A DNA stretch of 64,000 nucleotides, from positions 62,001 through 126,000 of the forward strand of contig NZ_JACRMG010000006.1 of NCBI RefSeq assembly GCF_016219575.1. The letters are read 5' to 3'. The notes under the pieces were generated by a model. It made no database searches. It worked only from the letters and a program-made list of their open reading frames with translations, and had not been told where the DNA came from. The stretch is from Bradyrhizobium sp. (GTDB lineage Bacteria; Pseudomonadota; Alphaproteobacteria; Rhizobiales; Xanthobacteraceae). The position numbers and the translations under genes were made by a program. Below, piece by piece: positions 53,591-62,322 of this stretch (positions within the stretch are counted from its first letter, which is position 1; every line of letters starts with the position of its first letter).

Positions 53591-54928
53591 TTGAGGCTCT
53601 TGCTTGTATGGCCAAAGGCTCGCACCGACCCCGATTGGGGCGGCGATTTGGGAGCCATCGCAGAACCATTGGCCCTGGAGTACCTCGGCGCTGTCGCGGT
53701 GGCGCGCGGCCATGAAACCCGAATTCTCGATCTCCGGCTCCATCCCGACGATCTCGATGAGGTGATAGAGACCTTTGCCCCCGATATCGTGGGGGTGACG
53801 GCGTTCTCGATGCATGTTTCCGCAGCGATCGCCGTCTGCGATCGGGTGAAGTCGTTGCGCCCGGGGTGCTGGACGGTGGCGGGCGGCCACCATGCCACGT
53901 TCCTTCCGGAGGACTTCTTTGTCGATGCACTGGACTTCGTCGTCTCGGGCGAGGGCACGGCACCGCTTGGCGCATTGCTGGACGTACTTGCCGTCGGCAA
54001 TTTCGACGAATTCGCTGGTATTCCCGGATTGTGGCATCGCAGGCACGGCGAATTCGAATTGTCGCGCCGCAGGCCGGCCGTCGATCTCGAAAACATGCCG
54101 CTTCCCGATCGCGCCCTGACGCACGGCGACCGCGCCTCCTACTTCATCGACTGGATGAAGCCGGTTGCCTGCGTGCGCAGCTCGGTCGGTTGTCCATATC
54201 GGTGCACCTTCTGCTCGCTTTGGCAGATGACGGACGGCCGCTACTACATGCGGCAGACCGATCCGTTCGTCGAGGAACTGCGTTCCATCAGGGAGGACTA
54301 CGTCTTCCTGGTCGACGACGAGGCGTTCATCAATCGGCGCCGGATGCTGCGTCTCGCCCAAGCCATCGGGCAATCTGGAATCCGCAAATCGCTGTTTGCC
54401 TATTGCAGAATGGATACGCTGGTGCGGCAGAAGGACGTGCTGCGTGCATGGCGCGAGATCGGCCTGGAGCGCCTGCTGATCGGCATCGATGCCTTCTCCG
54501 CCAAGGACCTGAAGGAGTACAACAAGGGCTACGACGTCGCCAAGATAGAGGAAGGCCTGGCGGCGGCGCGCGAGCTCGACATCGATGTGTTCGCCCAGTT
54601 CGTCGTCAACCCCGATTATACGCATCGCGATTTCGAACGGCTCATCCGTTTCGTCGAACACCACAAGATCGCCTATCCTTCCTTCACCGTTCTGACACCA
54701 TTGCCGGGAACTCCGCTGCTGAGCACGTTCGAATCGGTAACGGAATTGCGGCCCAACGGCCGTCCGAACTGGGACTATTTCGACACCCAGAACGCGGTGA
54801 CCGCGACGCGGCTGCCGAAAGACGAGTTTCACCGCACCTACCGCAATCTCTTCCGGCGCTTCCAGGGCAGCTACACGCTGCACCGGAGCAGGACCTCTTT
54901 CACCGAGCCGGTCCTGGTGCCGGCATAG
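53591..54928 (+). CDS. Cobalamin-binding-type radical SAM enzyme
   Basis: A 445-residue enzyme, TTG start with GGAGAAGAG upstream. The N-terminal ~140 residues have the Rossmann-like pattern of a B12-binding domain (LLLVWPKAR at the start, DIVGVTAFSMHVSAAI, TVAGGHHATFLPEDFF, FVVSGEGTAPL). The [4Fe-4S] motif is CPYRCTFC: Cys201, Cys205, Cys208. Such proteins (class B radical SAM) often methylate unactivated carbons, also in RiPPs. It is the first enzyme after the precursor; a C-methylation or other modification of the peptide is likely but inferred. Confidence 0.9.
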   Translation: MRLLLVWPKARTDPDWGGDLGAIAEPLALEYLGAVAVARGHETRILDLRLHPDDLDEVIETFAPDIVGVTAFSMHVSAAIAVCDRVKSLRPGCWTVAGGHHATFLPEDFFVDALDFVVSGEGTAPLGALLDVLAVGNFDEFAGIPGLWHRRHGEFELSRRRPAVDLENMPLPDRALTHGDRASYFIDWMKPVACVRSSVGCPYRCTFCSLWQMTDGRYYMRQTDPFVEELRSIREDYVFLVDDEAFINRRRMLRLAQAIGQSGIRKSLFAYCRMDTLVRQKDVLRAWREIGLERLLIGIDAFSAKDLKEYNKGYDVAKIEEGLAAARELDIDVFAQFVVNPDYTHRDFERLIRFVEHHKIAYPSFTVLTPLPGTPLLSTFESVTELRPNGRPNWDYFDTQNAVTATRLPKDEFHRTYRNLFRRFQGSYTLHRSRTSFTEPVLVPA

Positions 54929-54989
54929 CGAAGCAGCAGGTGCCCGACAATCTGCGTTGCCATGAGCCATCCGGAGCTATGAGCCAGCC

Positions 54990-56081
54990 GTGAACGATCT
55001 GTCGATAGAAAAGCTTCGTGCGCTGCCGACCGACGTCATAAAGGTGGACGGCGGCGCCGTTCTGCGGCGCGATTGCACCGTGTTGCGGGTGCATGGCGAG
55101 GGCGTCGAGAAGATCCTGAATGTCCTGTTCGCGCTCGCCGGTGAGGGCGGCATGACCCGGGCGGAGTTGACGTCGTCGCTGGCGTCCAGCTTTCCCGGTA
55201 TCGAGCAGGCGGCCGATCGCCTGCTGGGATCGCTGATCAGTTGCCGCATCCTCATCGAGGATGGCGTTCACGCCGACGGCGCCGCGCCCGAAACATCGGC
55301 CGACATCTTCTTCTGGAACTTCGATGCGAACTGGAGCAGGGCGGCGCGGTCGCTTGCGCAGCAATACATCCTGGTGCTGGGCGTCAACGCGCTCAGCCTC
55401 AGCATTGCCCGTGCGCTCGCCGAATGCGGCACGCAGAACTACGATGTTGCCGACCGTCCCAGCCTGCGCGGACCTGGTTTTTTTGCCGGTACGGGCGAAC
55501 TGATCGCGGACAAATGGAGCGGCGGGGTCAAGCAGCCGCTCGGCCCGGAAGCCCTGGATGACACGGACATGACCGCGATCGGCTGCATCGTCGCGGCGAC
55601 CGATACCGGGGCTCAGCACTTGCTGCGGCCGCTGAATCGTTACGCGGTGGACCACAAGGTGCCGTTCCTGCCGGTGGTGCTTCGCGACCATGTCGGCCAG
55701 ATAGGACCGCTTGTGATCGCCGGCGAAACGGCTTGCCTGGAATGCCTGAGAGCCCGGCAGAACGCCAATCATGTCGATGCGGAAGGCTACCGCGTCGCGG
55801 AATTGCCGTCCGAAGCCGGCACCTGGGCTGTCGGCTATCACCCGATGATGACCGCCATGCTGGGCAACGTCGTTGCGATGGAGCTGTCGAAGCAGTTCGC
55901 CGGCACGCTTCCGCACCGAAATGTCGGCACGATGATCGAGATCAAGCTGCTTGAGCCGTCGGTCGCGCGCCGGAAGGTACTCAAGGTGCCGCGCTGCGTC
56001 GCCTGCGGCACCACCGGCACTGTCTCAGCCGTGAATCTCGACAAGAAGGAATACATCCCTGATCCCCCTCCTTCGACGTGA
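54990..56081 (+). CDS. TOMM E1-like (ThiF/SagC-type) cyclodehydratase partner
   Basis: A 363-residue protein of the TOMM-precursor leader-binding/E1-like group. The first ~90 residues form a winged-helix-like leader-recognition region (VLRVHGEGVEKILNVLFALA). The rest is an E1-like domain without a clear ATP loop (QYILVLGVNALSLSIARALAECG), and it keeps two zinc-type pairs: Cys249/Cys252 (TACLEC) and Cys336/Cys339 (PRCVAC). It delivers the precursor to the YcaO enzyme. GTG start at 54990; an earlier ATG is closed by a stop. Confidence 0.9.
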   Translation: MNDLSIEKLRALPTDVIKVDGGAVLRRDCTVLRVHGEGVEKILNVLFALAGEGGMTRAELTSSLASSFPGIEQAADRLLGSLISCRILIEDGVHADGAAPETSADIFFWNFDANWSRAARSLAQQYILVLGVNALSLSIARALAECGTQNYDVADRPSLRGPGFFAGTGELIADKWSGGVKQPLGPEALDDTDMTAIGCIVAATDTGAQHLLRPLNRYAVDHKVPFLPVVLRDHVGQIGPLVIAGETACLECLRARQNANHVDAEGYRVAELPSEAGTWAVGYHPMMTAMLGNVVAMELSKQFAGTLPHRNVGTMIEIKLLEPSVARRKVLKVPRCVACGTTGTVSAVNLDKKEYIPDPPPST

Positions 56082-57411
56082 GCGAAAGAATCCCGACTAC
56101 TCGGCGCTCGCCGGTGCCTTCGAGTCCCTGCTCGACCCGGCGGTCGGCATTCTGAGCGAGCTGGAAGAGGTGCAGAGGGAAGCGGGCGGACCGAATTTCT
56201 TTCACTATCGCGCGCGCGCCTGCGATACCCGCGCTTTTGCCCGCGAGAGGAATTTTCGCGATTCAGGCGGCGCCTCGACACGCCGCGAAGGCGCCATGGC
56301 CAAGGCGGTCGGCGAGGCCGTCGAACGCTACAGCTCGGCGATCTTCGACGTCGATGCGATGCCGCTGTGCAGCTTCGACGCCGCCGGCTTCGCATGCACG
56401 CCGCCGGAGGCCTACGCGCTCTACCTGCCCGAGCAGTACGATCAGCCGGGCTTTCCCTGGGTGCCGTTCCGCCGCGATGTTCGCGTGCGCTGGACGCCGG
56501 CACGCGATCTGGCGAGCGGCGCGGTCGTTCATGTGCCGGCCGCCCGAGTCTACATGCCCTACACCTACTATCTCGGCACCGGCGATGCGCCGATCGACCA
56601 GCCGATTTCGACCGGCCTTGCCTGTCACATGGATTGGCCGCGGGCGGCGCTCAACGGGGTCTGCGAAGTGATCGAACGCGACGCGGTGATGATCACCTGG
56701 CAGGCCATGAACGCGCCGGCGCAGATCCGGGTCGAGACGCTGAGCGACGAAAACTACGACATCGTCCAGCGGCTGGAGCACAGCGGCGCATCGGTCACCA
56801 TCTTCGACCTCACCATGGACCACGGCGTTCCGGCGGTGCTCTCGACCCTGCGGGGCGCCATGCCGGCGATGCCGGCTCTGGTGGTGGCCGGTTCATCGTC
56901 GCCGGATCCCGAGGAAGCCGTACGCAAGAGTCTGGAAGAGCTCGCCCACACCAGGCGCTATTGCCAATACATCCTCGACCATGCGCCGCGTCTGGTGCCG
57001 GACCCGCCGCTGTATGAATCGGTCGTCGACCAGGTTACCCACCTCAACTTCTACGTCGATCCGCGCAATCTCGATCACGCGGCATTCCTCTTCGGATCGC
57101 GCAAACGGATCGAGTTCGACGAATTGCCCAATCTCGCGACAGGCGATCCCATGCGCGACCTCGACGCCGTCGCCGCCCGCATATCCGCCGTCGGCGAGCA
57201 GGTGCTGGTCGCGGACGTCACCAGCTCCGACATCGATGAACTGGGCATGAAGGTCGTTCGTGCCGTGGTCCCGGGCTTTCATCCCCTCCACATGGGGCAC
57301 CAGCTGCGCGCGCTGGGCGGGCGACGGTTGCGCGAGGTGCCGCAGAAGCTGGGCTTTCGTGGCATTCCCGGAAGCGGTGCCGACAATCCGGCGCCGCATC
57401 CCTACCCCTGA
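56059..57411 (+). CDS. YcaO cyclodehydratase (SagD-type)
   Basis: An ATP-dependent enzyme that turns Cys and Thr/Ser of the core into azolines. Motifs: GGASTRREGAMAKAVGEAVE and RYSS (the ATP-binding Glu is in EAVER), NGVCEVIERDAVMITW, and the C-terminal tail NPAPHPYP, the PxPxP type found in cyclodehydratases. The standard start is a GTG at 56170, but the frame stays open upstream and encodes PDYSALAGAFESLLDPAVGI, which matches the family's N-terminus. A CTG at 56059 with AAGGA eight bases upstream would add 37 residues and overlap the E1 gene. Confidence 0.93.
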   Translation: MIPLLRRERKNPDYSALAGAFESLLDPAVGILSELEEVQREAGGPNFFHYRARACDTRAFARERNFRDSGGASTRREGAMAKAVGEAVERYSSAIFDVDAMPLCSFDAAGFACTPPEAYALYLPEQYDQPGFPWVPFRRDVRVRWTPARDLASGAVVHVPAARVYMPYTYYLGTGDAPIDQPISTGLACHMDWPRAALNGVCEVIERDAVMITWQAMNAPAQIRVETLSDENYDIVQRLEHSGASVTIFDLTMDHGVPAVLSTLRGAMPAMPALVVAGSSSPDPEEAVRKSLEELAHTRRYCQYILDHAPRLVPDPPLYESVVDQVTHLNFYVDPRNLDHAAFLFGSRKRIEFDELPNLATGDPMRDLDAVAARISAVGEQVLVADVTSSDIDELGMKVVRAVVPGFHPLHMGHQLRALGGRRLREVPQKLGFRGIPGSGADNPAPHPYP

Positions 57412-58247
57412 TGGAGCGCCGCGCGATGCTGAAGTGGGACCAGTTGCGCGAGCCGGAAAGCGGCGAGGAGCGGCTTTGGGAGCTCTTTCACGAGAACTCC
57501 AAGGTCTCGCCCGTCGACGTCGCGATGTCGAACGAGCAAGTGCTGGCCCGCATGGGCGAGATGCATCAGACGCTGCCCTATGACGGCCACCCGCGCTATG
57601 CCTTGCCGGCGCCGACCACGCAACTCTCGTTGTCGGTGCAGGATGCGATCCTGCGGCGGCGTACCGCGCGCAAGCTCGCGGCCGTTCCGATGTCGCTCGA
57701 GGCGCTCGCCTCGCTGCTCAGCCTCGGCTACGGCATCACCTCCGACAACCGCGGCAACGTGTTCTCGCGTTCTTTCCGCGCGGCGCCGTCGGGCGGCGCT
57801 CTCTACCCGCTCGAAATCTATTTCCACAGCGTCGCCATTGAAGGATTGCCGCCGGGGCTGTTCCACTACAATCCGACCCGCCACGACCTTCGCCATCTGC
57901 GCGACGGCGATCTTTCGCGCGACATTGCGGGGGGCCTGCTGTTCCAGCGGGAAATTCCCGAAGAAAGCTCGATCGTCATCTTCCTCACGGCGCTGTTCGA
58001 CCGCTCGACCTTCAAATATGGCGGGCGCGGATATCGCTTCGCATTGCTGGAGGCGGGGCATGTCGCTCAGAACCTCAATCTCGCCGCGGTCGCGATGGGA
58101 TTGGGCGTGCGCAACATGGGAGGCTATCTTGATCGCCACATGGACGGCCTGCTCGGCATCGACGGCTGCAACCACTCCACGGTGTACATGCTGGCAATTG
58201 GCAAGCTGATCGATGATGGTGTCAGTGGCGTCGTCGCGCCGGAATGA
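57411..58247 (+). CDS. SagB-type FMN-dependent dehydrogenase
   Basis: A 278-residue nitroreductase-fold enzyme that oxidises azolines to aromatic azoles with FMN. RRRTARKLAAVPMS near residue 82 and RAAPSGGALYPLEIY near residue 123 are the SagB/McbC hallmarks. The late FALLEAGHVAQNLNLAAVAMG helix and the MGLGVRNMGGYLD strand complete the fold. Its ATG overlaps the YcaO stop (TGATG), so the two are translated together. Confidence 0.93.
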   Translation: MERRAMLKWDQLREPESGEERLWELFHENSKVSPVDVAMSNEQVLARMGEMHQTLPYDGHPRYALPAPTTQLSLSVQDAILRRRTARKLAAVPMSLEALASLLSLGYGITSDNRGNVFSRSFRAAPSGGALYPLEIYFHSVAIEGLPPGLFHYNPTRHDLRHLRDGDLSRDIAGGLLFQREIPEESSIVIFLTALFDRSTFKYGGRGYRFALLEAGHVAQNLNLAAVAMGLGVRNMGGYLDRHMDGLLGIDGCNHSTVYMLAIGKLIDDGVSGVVAPE

Positions 58248-60588
58248 AGCGCCGCCGCCGGCGTCCGGCATAACCCGCTCGCCCGGGCTGAGGCCGGTCG
58301 GCGTGCTGCCGGCGGACCGGCTGGTGGAGTTGCTCGCTTCCGCTGGGGCGCGAGCCGGCGCGCCGGGGCGGATCCTGCTCGCCGATCTCGGTCTCGGCGG
58401 GTGGCGCGGCCATCACGCCGCGCGCGAGCTGTTCGATGCCGCCGGGCTCGCCTTTCCCGAACCCGCCCGGCCGCCGTTCGCTGCCAGCGGCTTTTCCTAT
58501 GCCGGACTGATCAGCCGGGGCATCGACGCGGAGGCGCGGGGCAATGGCGTGGCGCTGCGCGCGCTCGAGCTTGCGGCTGCGCTGATCGAGTGGTTGCACG
58601 GCCATGCTCTGGTTTCGGTGCTGGTGATCGCGCCGCGCTTCGGCATCGCGCTCGGCGCCGACAACCGCTGGTTCCTGCAGTTTCTCGAGCGAGGTCTGGG
58701 CGAGGGGCCGCATCGCTTCGCCCTGGTATGCGGCGGTCCGCCGCCGCCGGACTTGCCGCCGGCCTGGCGCCTCGAAGCAGTGTCCTCGACGGAATCCGCT
58801 GCGCGCGAGGCGGCGGCGCCGGATGGCCGGTCCCGGCTGCTTGCGCTCGTTCCGGGGATCCTCACGCCGTCGCTGCTGGCCGAACTCGATCTGGCGGAAG
58901 CGGCGCCGTTGCTGATTGAAACGGGCGAGTCGTACCTGGTGCCGCCATCGGCGCGGCGGCCGCCCGCCGGGGTCGCCCGCTTCGATTTTGACGATCTCGC
59001 CGCCGCCGCGAAAGGCGTCGCGTGGTTGCGATGCTATGCGCAGATCCATGGCAACAATTATTTTGTCGCACCTGCGTTTCTCGCCGAACAGGCATGGCAA
59101 TTGTTCGGCCAGGGCGCCAACGACATCGCGCTGCTTCTGCTCGACCGCGCCATTGCCTGCGAGCGCGCGCCGGACGCCCGCGACGCGCTCCGGGCTCAAC
59201 AGCAGGGCATGCGCATCGCCATGCACCGCTTTGCGGATGCTGCGAAAGCCGGCGCGCCTTCAGGCAGCGTCACCGGCATCGGGAATTTCCTCGTCAAGGC
59301 GAAGGGCTGGTCGCTGGTGATGTCCGGCGACGCCGCGGCCGGCCGCCGGTTCCTCGCCGATGCCAGGGCCTTCCCCGGGACTGTCGCCCCGGGGAGCATC
59401 GACGATCTCTATTTGCGCAACATTTCCGCGCTCGCCGAGGCGCGGATCGGAAATCCGGACGAGGCGCTGCGGCTGGAGCAGGAGATAACCGCGGAGAATG
59501 GCAAATCGGAGCCGTTCGACTGGCAGCTCCATTATGTCAACATGGTCAATACGGCGCGGCTGCTGCGCGCGGCCGGCCGTCTCGACGAGGCGAGGGAAGC
59601 CTATATGGCTGCCTTCGCCACCGGTGCAGGCAACCTGTCGGAGAGCGACAGGGTCTATGACGAGGCGTGCCTGGCGCGGCTTGCGGCGGAGCGCGGCCAG
59701 CCCGACCTTGCCATGCAGCACTGGCTGCGAGCCGCGCTCGCCTTTGCCGCTGCGAGGGTGCCGGAAGCCCTGGCGCCGCGCTGCGTGGCGATGCTGCTTG
59801 CGAAGCGAAGCGGAGCGGATGACGACGTGACCGAGGCCGTCGCCGGCGTGTTGGGTGACGCACTCGTGACCGCAGATGCGAAGCTTTCGCCCGACCGATG
59901 CCGCCTCGCCGGGGAATTCCCAGATGAGAGCGGCGTCATGCCCGCGCCGACCTTCAGATTTGCCGATGCCGCCTTGCCCTGCCGCCCCTCCGAAATCTTC
60001 GGTGCGATCGGTGCCGAAGGCTGGAGCGTCATTGCGGTGCGCCCGCCGGCGCGCCCGGCTTTCGACGGTCCCTGTCACCGGCGCCTGCGCCTGTTGCTTG
60101 CCCGGTTGATCGGCCGCGCCGTGCCTGCCGATGCAGCGCAGGGATTTTCGACGTTTGTGGTGGACGCGCGCCACGGGCGGCCGATCGCGTCGAACGAAGT
60201 CGAACAGGTCGAAAGCTGTCTCGGCCTTGGGCTGTCATGCAGCGTCTTCGAGGGCCGCAAGACCCGGCTTGCCGCCGCATCGATCGAGGCGTTGCAGCAG
60301 GCAAGCCGCTTGCGTCTCGGACCGCTGGTCCGCCAGGTCGAATTTGCGGAAGGCAGCGCCCGCGTGGTCTTCAAGCGTTATCTCGGCGAGCGCCGCGAGG
60401 ACGACAAATATGGCCTGATCGCCGCGGCCGCCGCCGGCGACAGCACAGTCGGTGCCGTCGCGGCGGCAGCGGTCCGCACCTCGTCCGCGGAGATCTGCGG
60501 CCGAATCCGCTCGCTCGAGCAGGCGCGCATCGTCTGCCGCGAACTGCCTGCGTCCTGGCGGAAATTGACCGATGGAGGCGCGCCATGA
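58213..60588 (+). CDS. Large TPR-like protein of the RiPP cluster, unknown function
   Basis: A 791-residue protein overlapping the SagB gene by 35 bases. No catalytic domain recognised. Residues ~300-530 look like a TPR-type helical repeat: DIALLLLDRAIACERAPDARD, ALAEARIGNPDEALRLEQE, TARLLRAAGRLDEAREAYMAAF and ARLAAERGQPDLAMQHWLRAAL. The N-terminal 290 and C-terminal 200 residues are of unknown fold (QFLERGLGEGPHRFALVCGG; LGPLVRQVEFAEGSARVVF). It could scaffold the modifying enzymes or act on the product. The ATG start at 58213 is one of several. Confidence 0.75.
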   Translation: MMVSVASSRRNEAPPPASGITRSPGLRPVGVLPADRLVELLASAGARAGAPGRILLADLGLGGWRGHHAARELFDAAGLAFPEPARPPFAASGFSYAGLISRGIDAEARGNGVALRALELAAALIEWLHGHALVSVLVIAPRFGIALGADNRWFLQFLERGLGEGPHRFALVCGGPPPPDLPPAWRLEAVSSTESAAREAAAPDGRSRLLALVPGILTPSLLAELDLAEAAPLLIETGESYLVPPSARRPPAGVARFDFDDLAAAAKGVAWLRCYAQIHGNNYFVAPAFLAEQAWQLFGQGANDIALLLLDRAIACERAPDARDALRAQQQGMRIAMHRFADAAKAGAPSGSVTGIGNFLVKAKGWSLVMSGDAAAGRRFLADARAFPGTVAPGSIDDLYLRNISALAEARIGNPDEALRLEQEITAENGKSEPFDWQLHYVNMVNTARLLRAAGRLDEAREAYMAAFATGAGNLSESDRVYDEACLARLAAERGQPDLAMQHWLRAALAFAAARVPEALAPRCVAMLLAKRSGADDDVTEAVAGVLGDALVTADAKLSPDRCRLAGEFPDESGVMPAPTFRFADAALPCRPSEIFGAIGAEGWSVIAVRPPARPAFDGPCHRRLRLLLARLIGRAVPADAAQGFSTFVVDARHGRPIASNEVEQVESCLGLGLSCSVFEGRKTRLAAASIEALQQASRLRLGPLVRQVEFAEGSARVVFKRYLGERREDDKYGLIAAAAAGDSTVGAVAAAAVRTSSAEICGRIRSLEQARIVCRELPASWRKLTDGGAP

Positions 60589-61490
60589 AGCGGTATCGCG
60601 GCTGGTATCAGATCGGCTTCGGCGAGATCGGGCCGGGGCCGCTGACGCCGGCGCGGGTGGGATCGCAGCGCCTGGTGCTGGTTTCGGATCCGGCCGGGGG
60701 ACGGCTGCGCGCTTTCGACGCCGACTGCCCGCATCGCGGCGCCGATCTCGCGCGCGGAACGCCGGAGGATGGCGTGATCGTCTGCGCGTTTCACGGCCTG
60801 CGCGTGCGTCTCGGTGCGGATGCGGGCTGCAAACATGGCGTCCGCGAGCATGAGGTGGCCTCGGTCGGCGGCTCGGTGTTCGTCCGTCTCGACGGCGGTG
60901 CCGACCTGGGCCTTGCGGAGCGCTTGCGCGATCTCGACCGCCGCTGCTGGATCGTTCCCGGGTTCGAGATGCCGTTGCGCGCGCCGCACGAACTCGTCGC
61001 CGAGAATGCATTCGACGGCGCGCACTTCCATTCCGTCCACCAGGTGCACAATCATCCGAATGTCGAGGTGGCGACCGGCGCCGATGGCGAGCTGGTGGGC
61101 ACTGGCGTGCTGGAAGTTCCGGTATCTGCGTGGCAAAAATCCGCCGCGCACGGCAACGTCGCTGTCCCCATCACTGTGCGTGCCTTCAGTCCCGGCGTCG
61201 TAGTCACCGACATGGGTGGCGCCTTTCCCTATGCGATGGTCACGACGGCGACGCCTTCGGCGGAGGGCTGCATGGTACGGCTGTCGTTCGCCATGCCGCG
61301 CATCGGCGGAGCCAACGGGCCGGACCGGCGGATGTGCGACTACATGATCGCGCAGGCGCGCAAGGGCCTGGAGGCGGACAGGCTGATCTGGGAGTCGCTG
61401 AACCCCCGTCACGTTCCGCAATATCTGGCGGAAGACGGTGCCGTGATCGCCTATCGCAAGTTTTGTGCGCAGTTCGAAGAGCAGGCCTGA
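60585..61490 (+). CDS. Rieske non-haem iron oxygenase
   Basis: A 301-residue aromatic-ring-hydroxylase-like oxygenase. The Rieske [2Fe-2S] ligands are Cys48-x-His50 (CPH) and Cys67-x-x-His70 (CAFH). The catalytic mononuclear iron motif NxxDxxHxxxxH is at residues 141-152 (NAFDGAHFHSVH). It likely oxidises or hydroxylates the peptide or a side chain, an unusual step in TOMM clusters. Its ATG overlaps the preceding stop by four bases (ATGA). An electron-transfer partner is not in the window. Confidence 0.93.
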   Translation: MKRYRGWYQIGFGEIGPGPLTPARVGSQRLVLVSDPAGGRLRAFDADCPHRGADLARGTPEDGVIVCAFHGLRVRLGADAGCKHGVREHEVASVGGSVFVRLDGGADLGLAERLRDLDRRCWIVPGFEMPLRAPHELVAENAFDGAHFHSVHQVHNHPNVEVATGADGELVGTGVLEVPVSAWQKSAAHGNVAVPITVRAFSPGVVVTDMGGAFPYAMVTTATPSAEGCMVRLSFAMPRIGGANGPDRRMCDYMIAQARKGLEADRLIWESLNPRHVPQYLAEDGAVIAYRKFCAQFEEQA

Positions 61491-61493
61491 CCG

Positions 61494-62297
61494 ATGGCCG
61501 ACATCGTGCGGCTGCACTGGGAAGACGGACTCGCGGCCCGCTCCACCGCTTCATCCGGCGAGTGCGTGTTGTGGATCCACGGCTACACCATGGATGGCTC
61601 GATTTGGGCTGAATTATGGGAGCACTTGCCCGGGTGGCGGCATCTGGCCGTCGACCTGCCGGGCCACGGCGAATCGCGCTCGCTGCGGCAGGACGAGGAT
61701 CTGTCCATGTTTGCCGCGCGACTCGGCGAAGCGGCGCTGGCGCGCGGTGTGCGGCATCTCGTCGGGCTCTCCTTCGGCTCGCTGGTGACGCTGGAAATCG
61801 CCGCGCGCTTCCCCGATGCTTTCGAGCGCGTCGTGCTCGCGGCGCCGACCTATGGCGGAGCGCCGGTCGACCCCGATGCGCAACGGCTCAACCAAGCCCT
61901 GATCCGCCTCTTCAAGGCCCGCGGCGCCGGCCCCTGGATGACATCGCTCTGGATGACCTCGCCGCCTGACATCTTCACGGCGGCGAGGAATCACCCGGCG
62001 TTGTGGCAGCTCCTCGAGCAGCTTGTCTCCCGTCATCGGTGGAGCGAGCTTTCCGACGACAGCATGCAGCGCTTCAACGGATTTCGCCATCTGCCGCAAT
62101 CGCTCGCGCGCATACGGTCCGACGTGCTGGTGCCGGTGGGCGAGGAGGACATGACCGTCTTCCGCCGTGCGGCGCAGACGCTGTCGCGCTGGCTGCCGCG
62201 CTGCCGCGTCAGCTACATGGCCGACGCCGGACATTTGTGCCTGCTGGAGCAGCCGGTGTCGGCCGCCGCGCTGATTGCCGCACACCTTCGCAAGTGA
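61494..62297 (+). CDS. Alpha/beta hydrolase
   Basis: A 267-residue alpha/beta-hydrolase-fold enzyme: HGY and PGHG at residues 29-58, the nucleophile elbow GLSFG with Ser93, Asp219 in GEEDM and His247 in DAGHLC. The triad is complete, so it should hydrolyse an ester or peptide-like bond. It ends the plus-strand cluster, following the Rieske gene by three bases. Leader removal or ester hydrolysis is possible, but not shown. Confidence 0.92.
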   Translation: MADIVRLHWEDGLAARSTASSGECVLWIHGYTMDGSIWAELWEHLPGWRHLAVDLPGHGESRSLRQDEDLSMFAARLGEAALARGVRHLVGLSFGSLVTLEIAARFPDAFERVVLAAPTYGGAPVDPDAQRLNQALIRLFKARGAGPWMTSLWMTSPPDIFTAARNHPALWQLLEQLVSRHRWSELSDDSMQRFNGFRHLPQSLARIRSDVLVPVGEEDMTVFRRAAQTLSRWLPRCRVSYMADAGHLCLLEQPVSAAALIAAHLRK

Positions 62298-62322
62298 CGG
62301 GTGGCGCCGGCCACCGCTTCCG

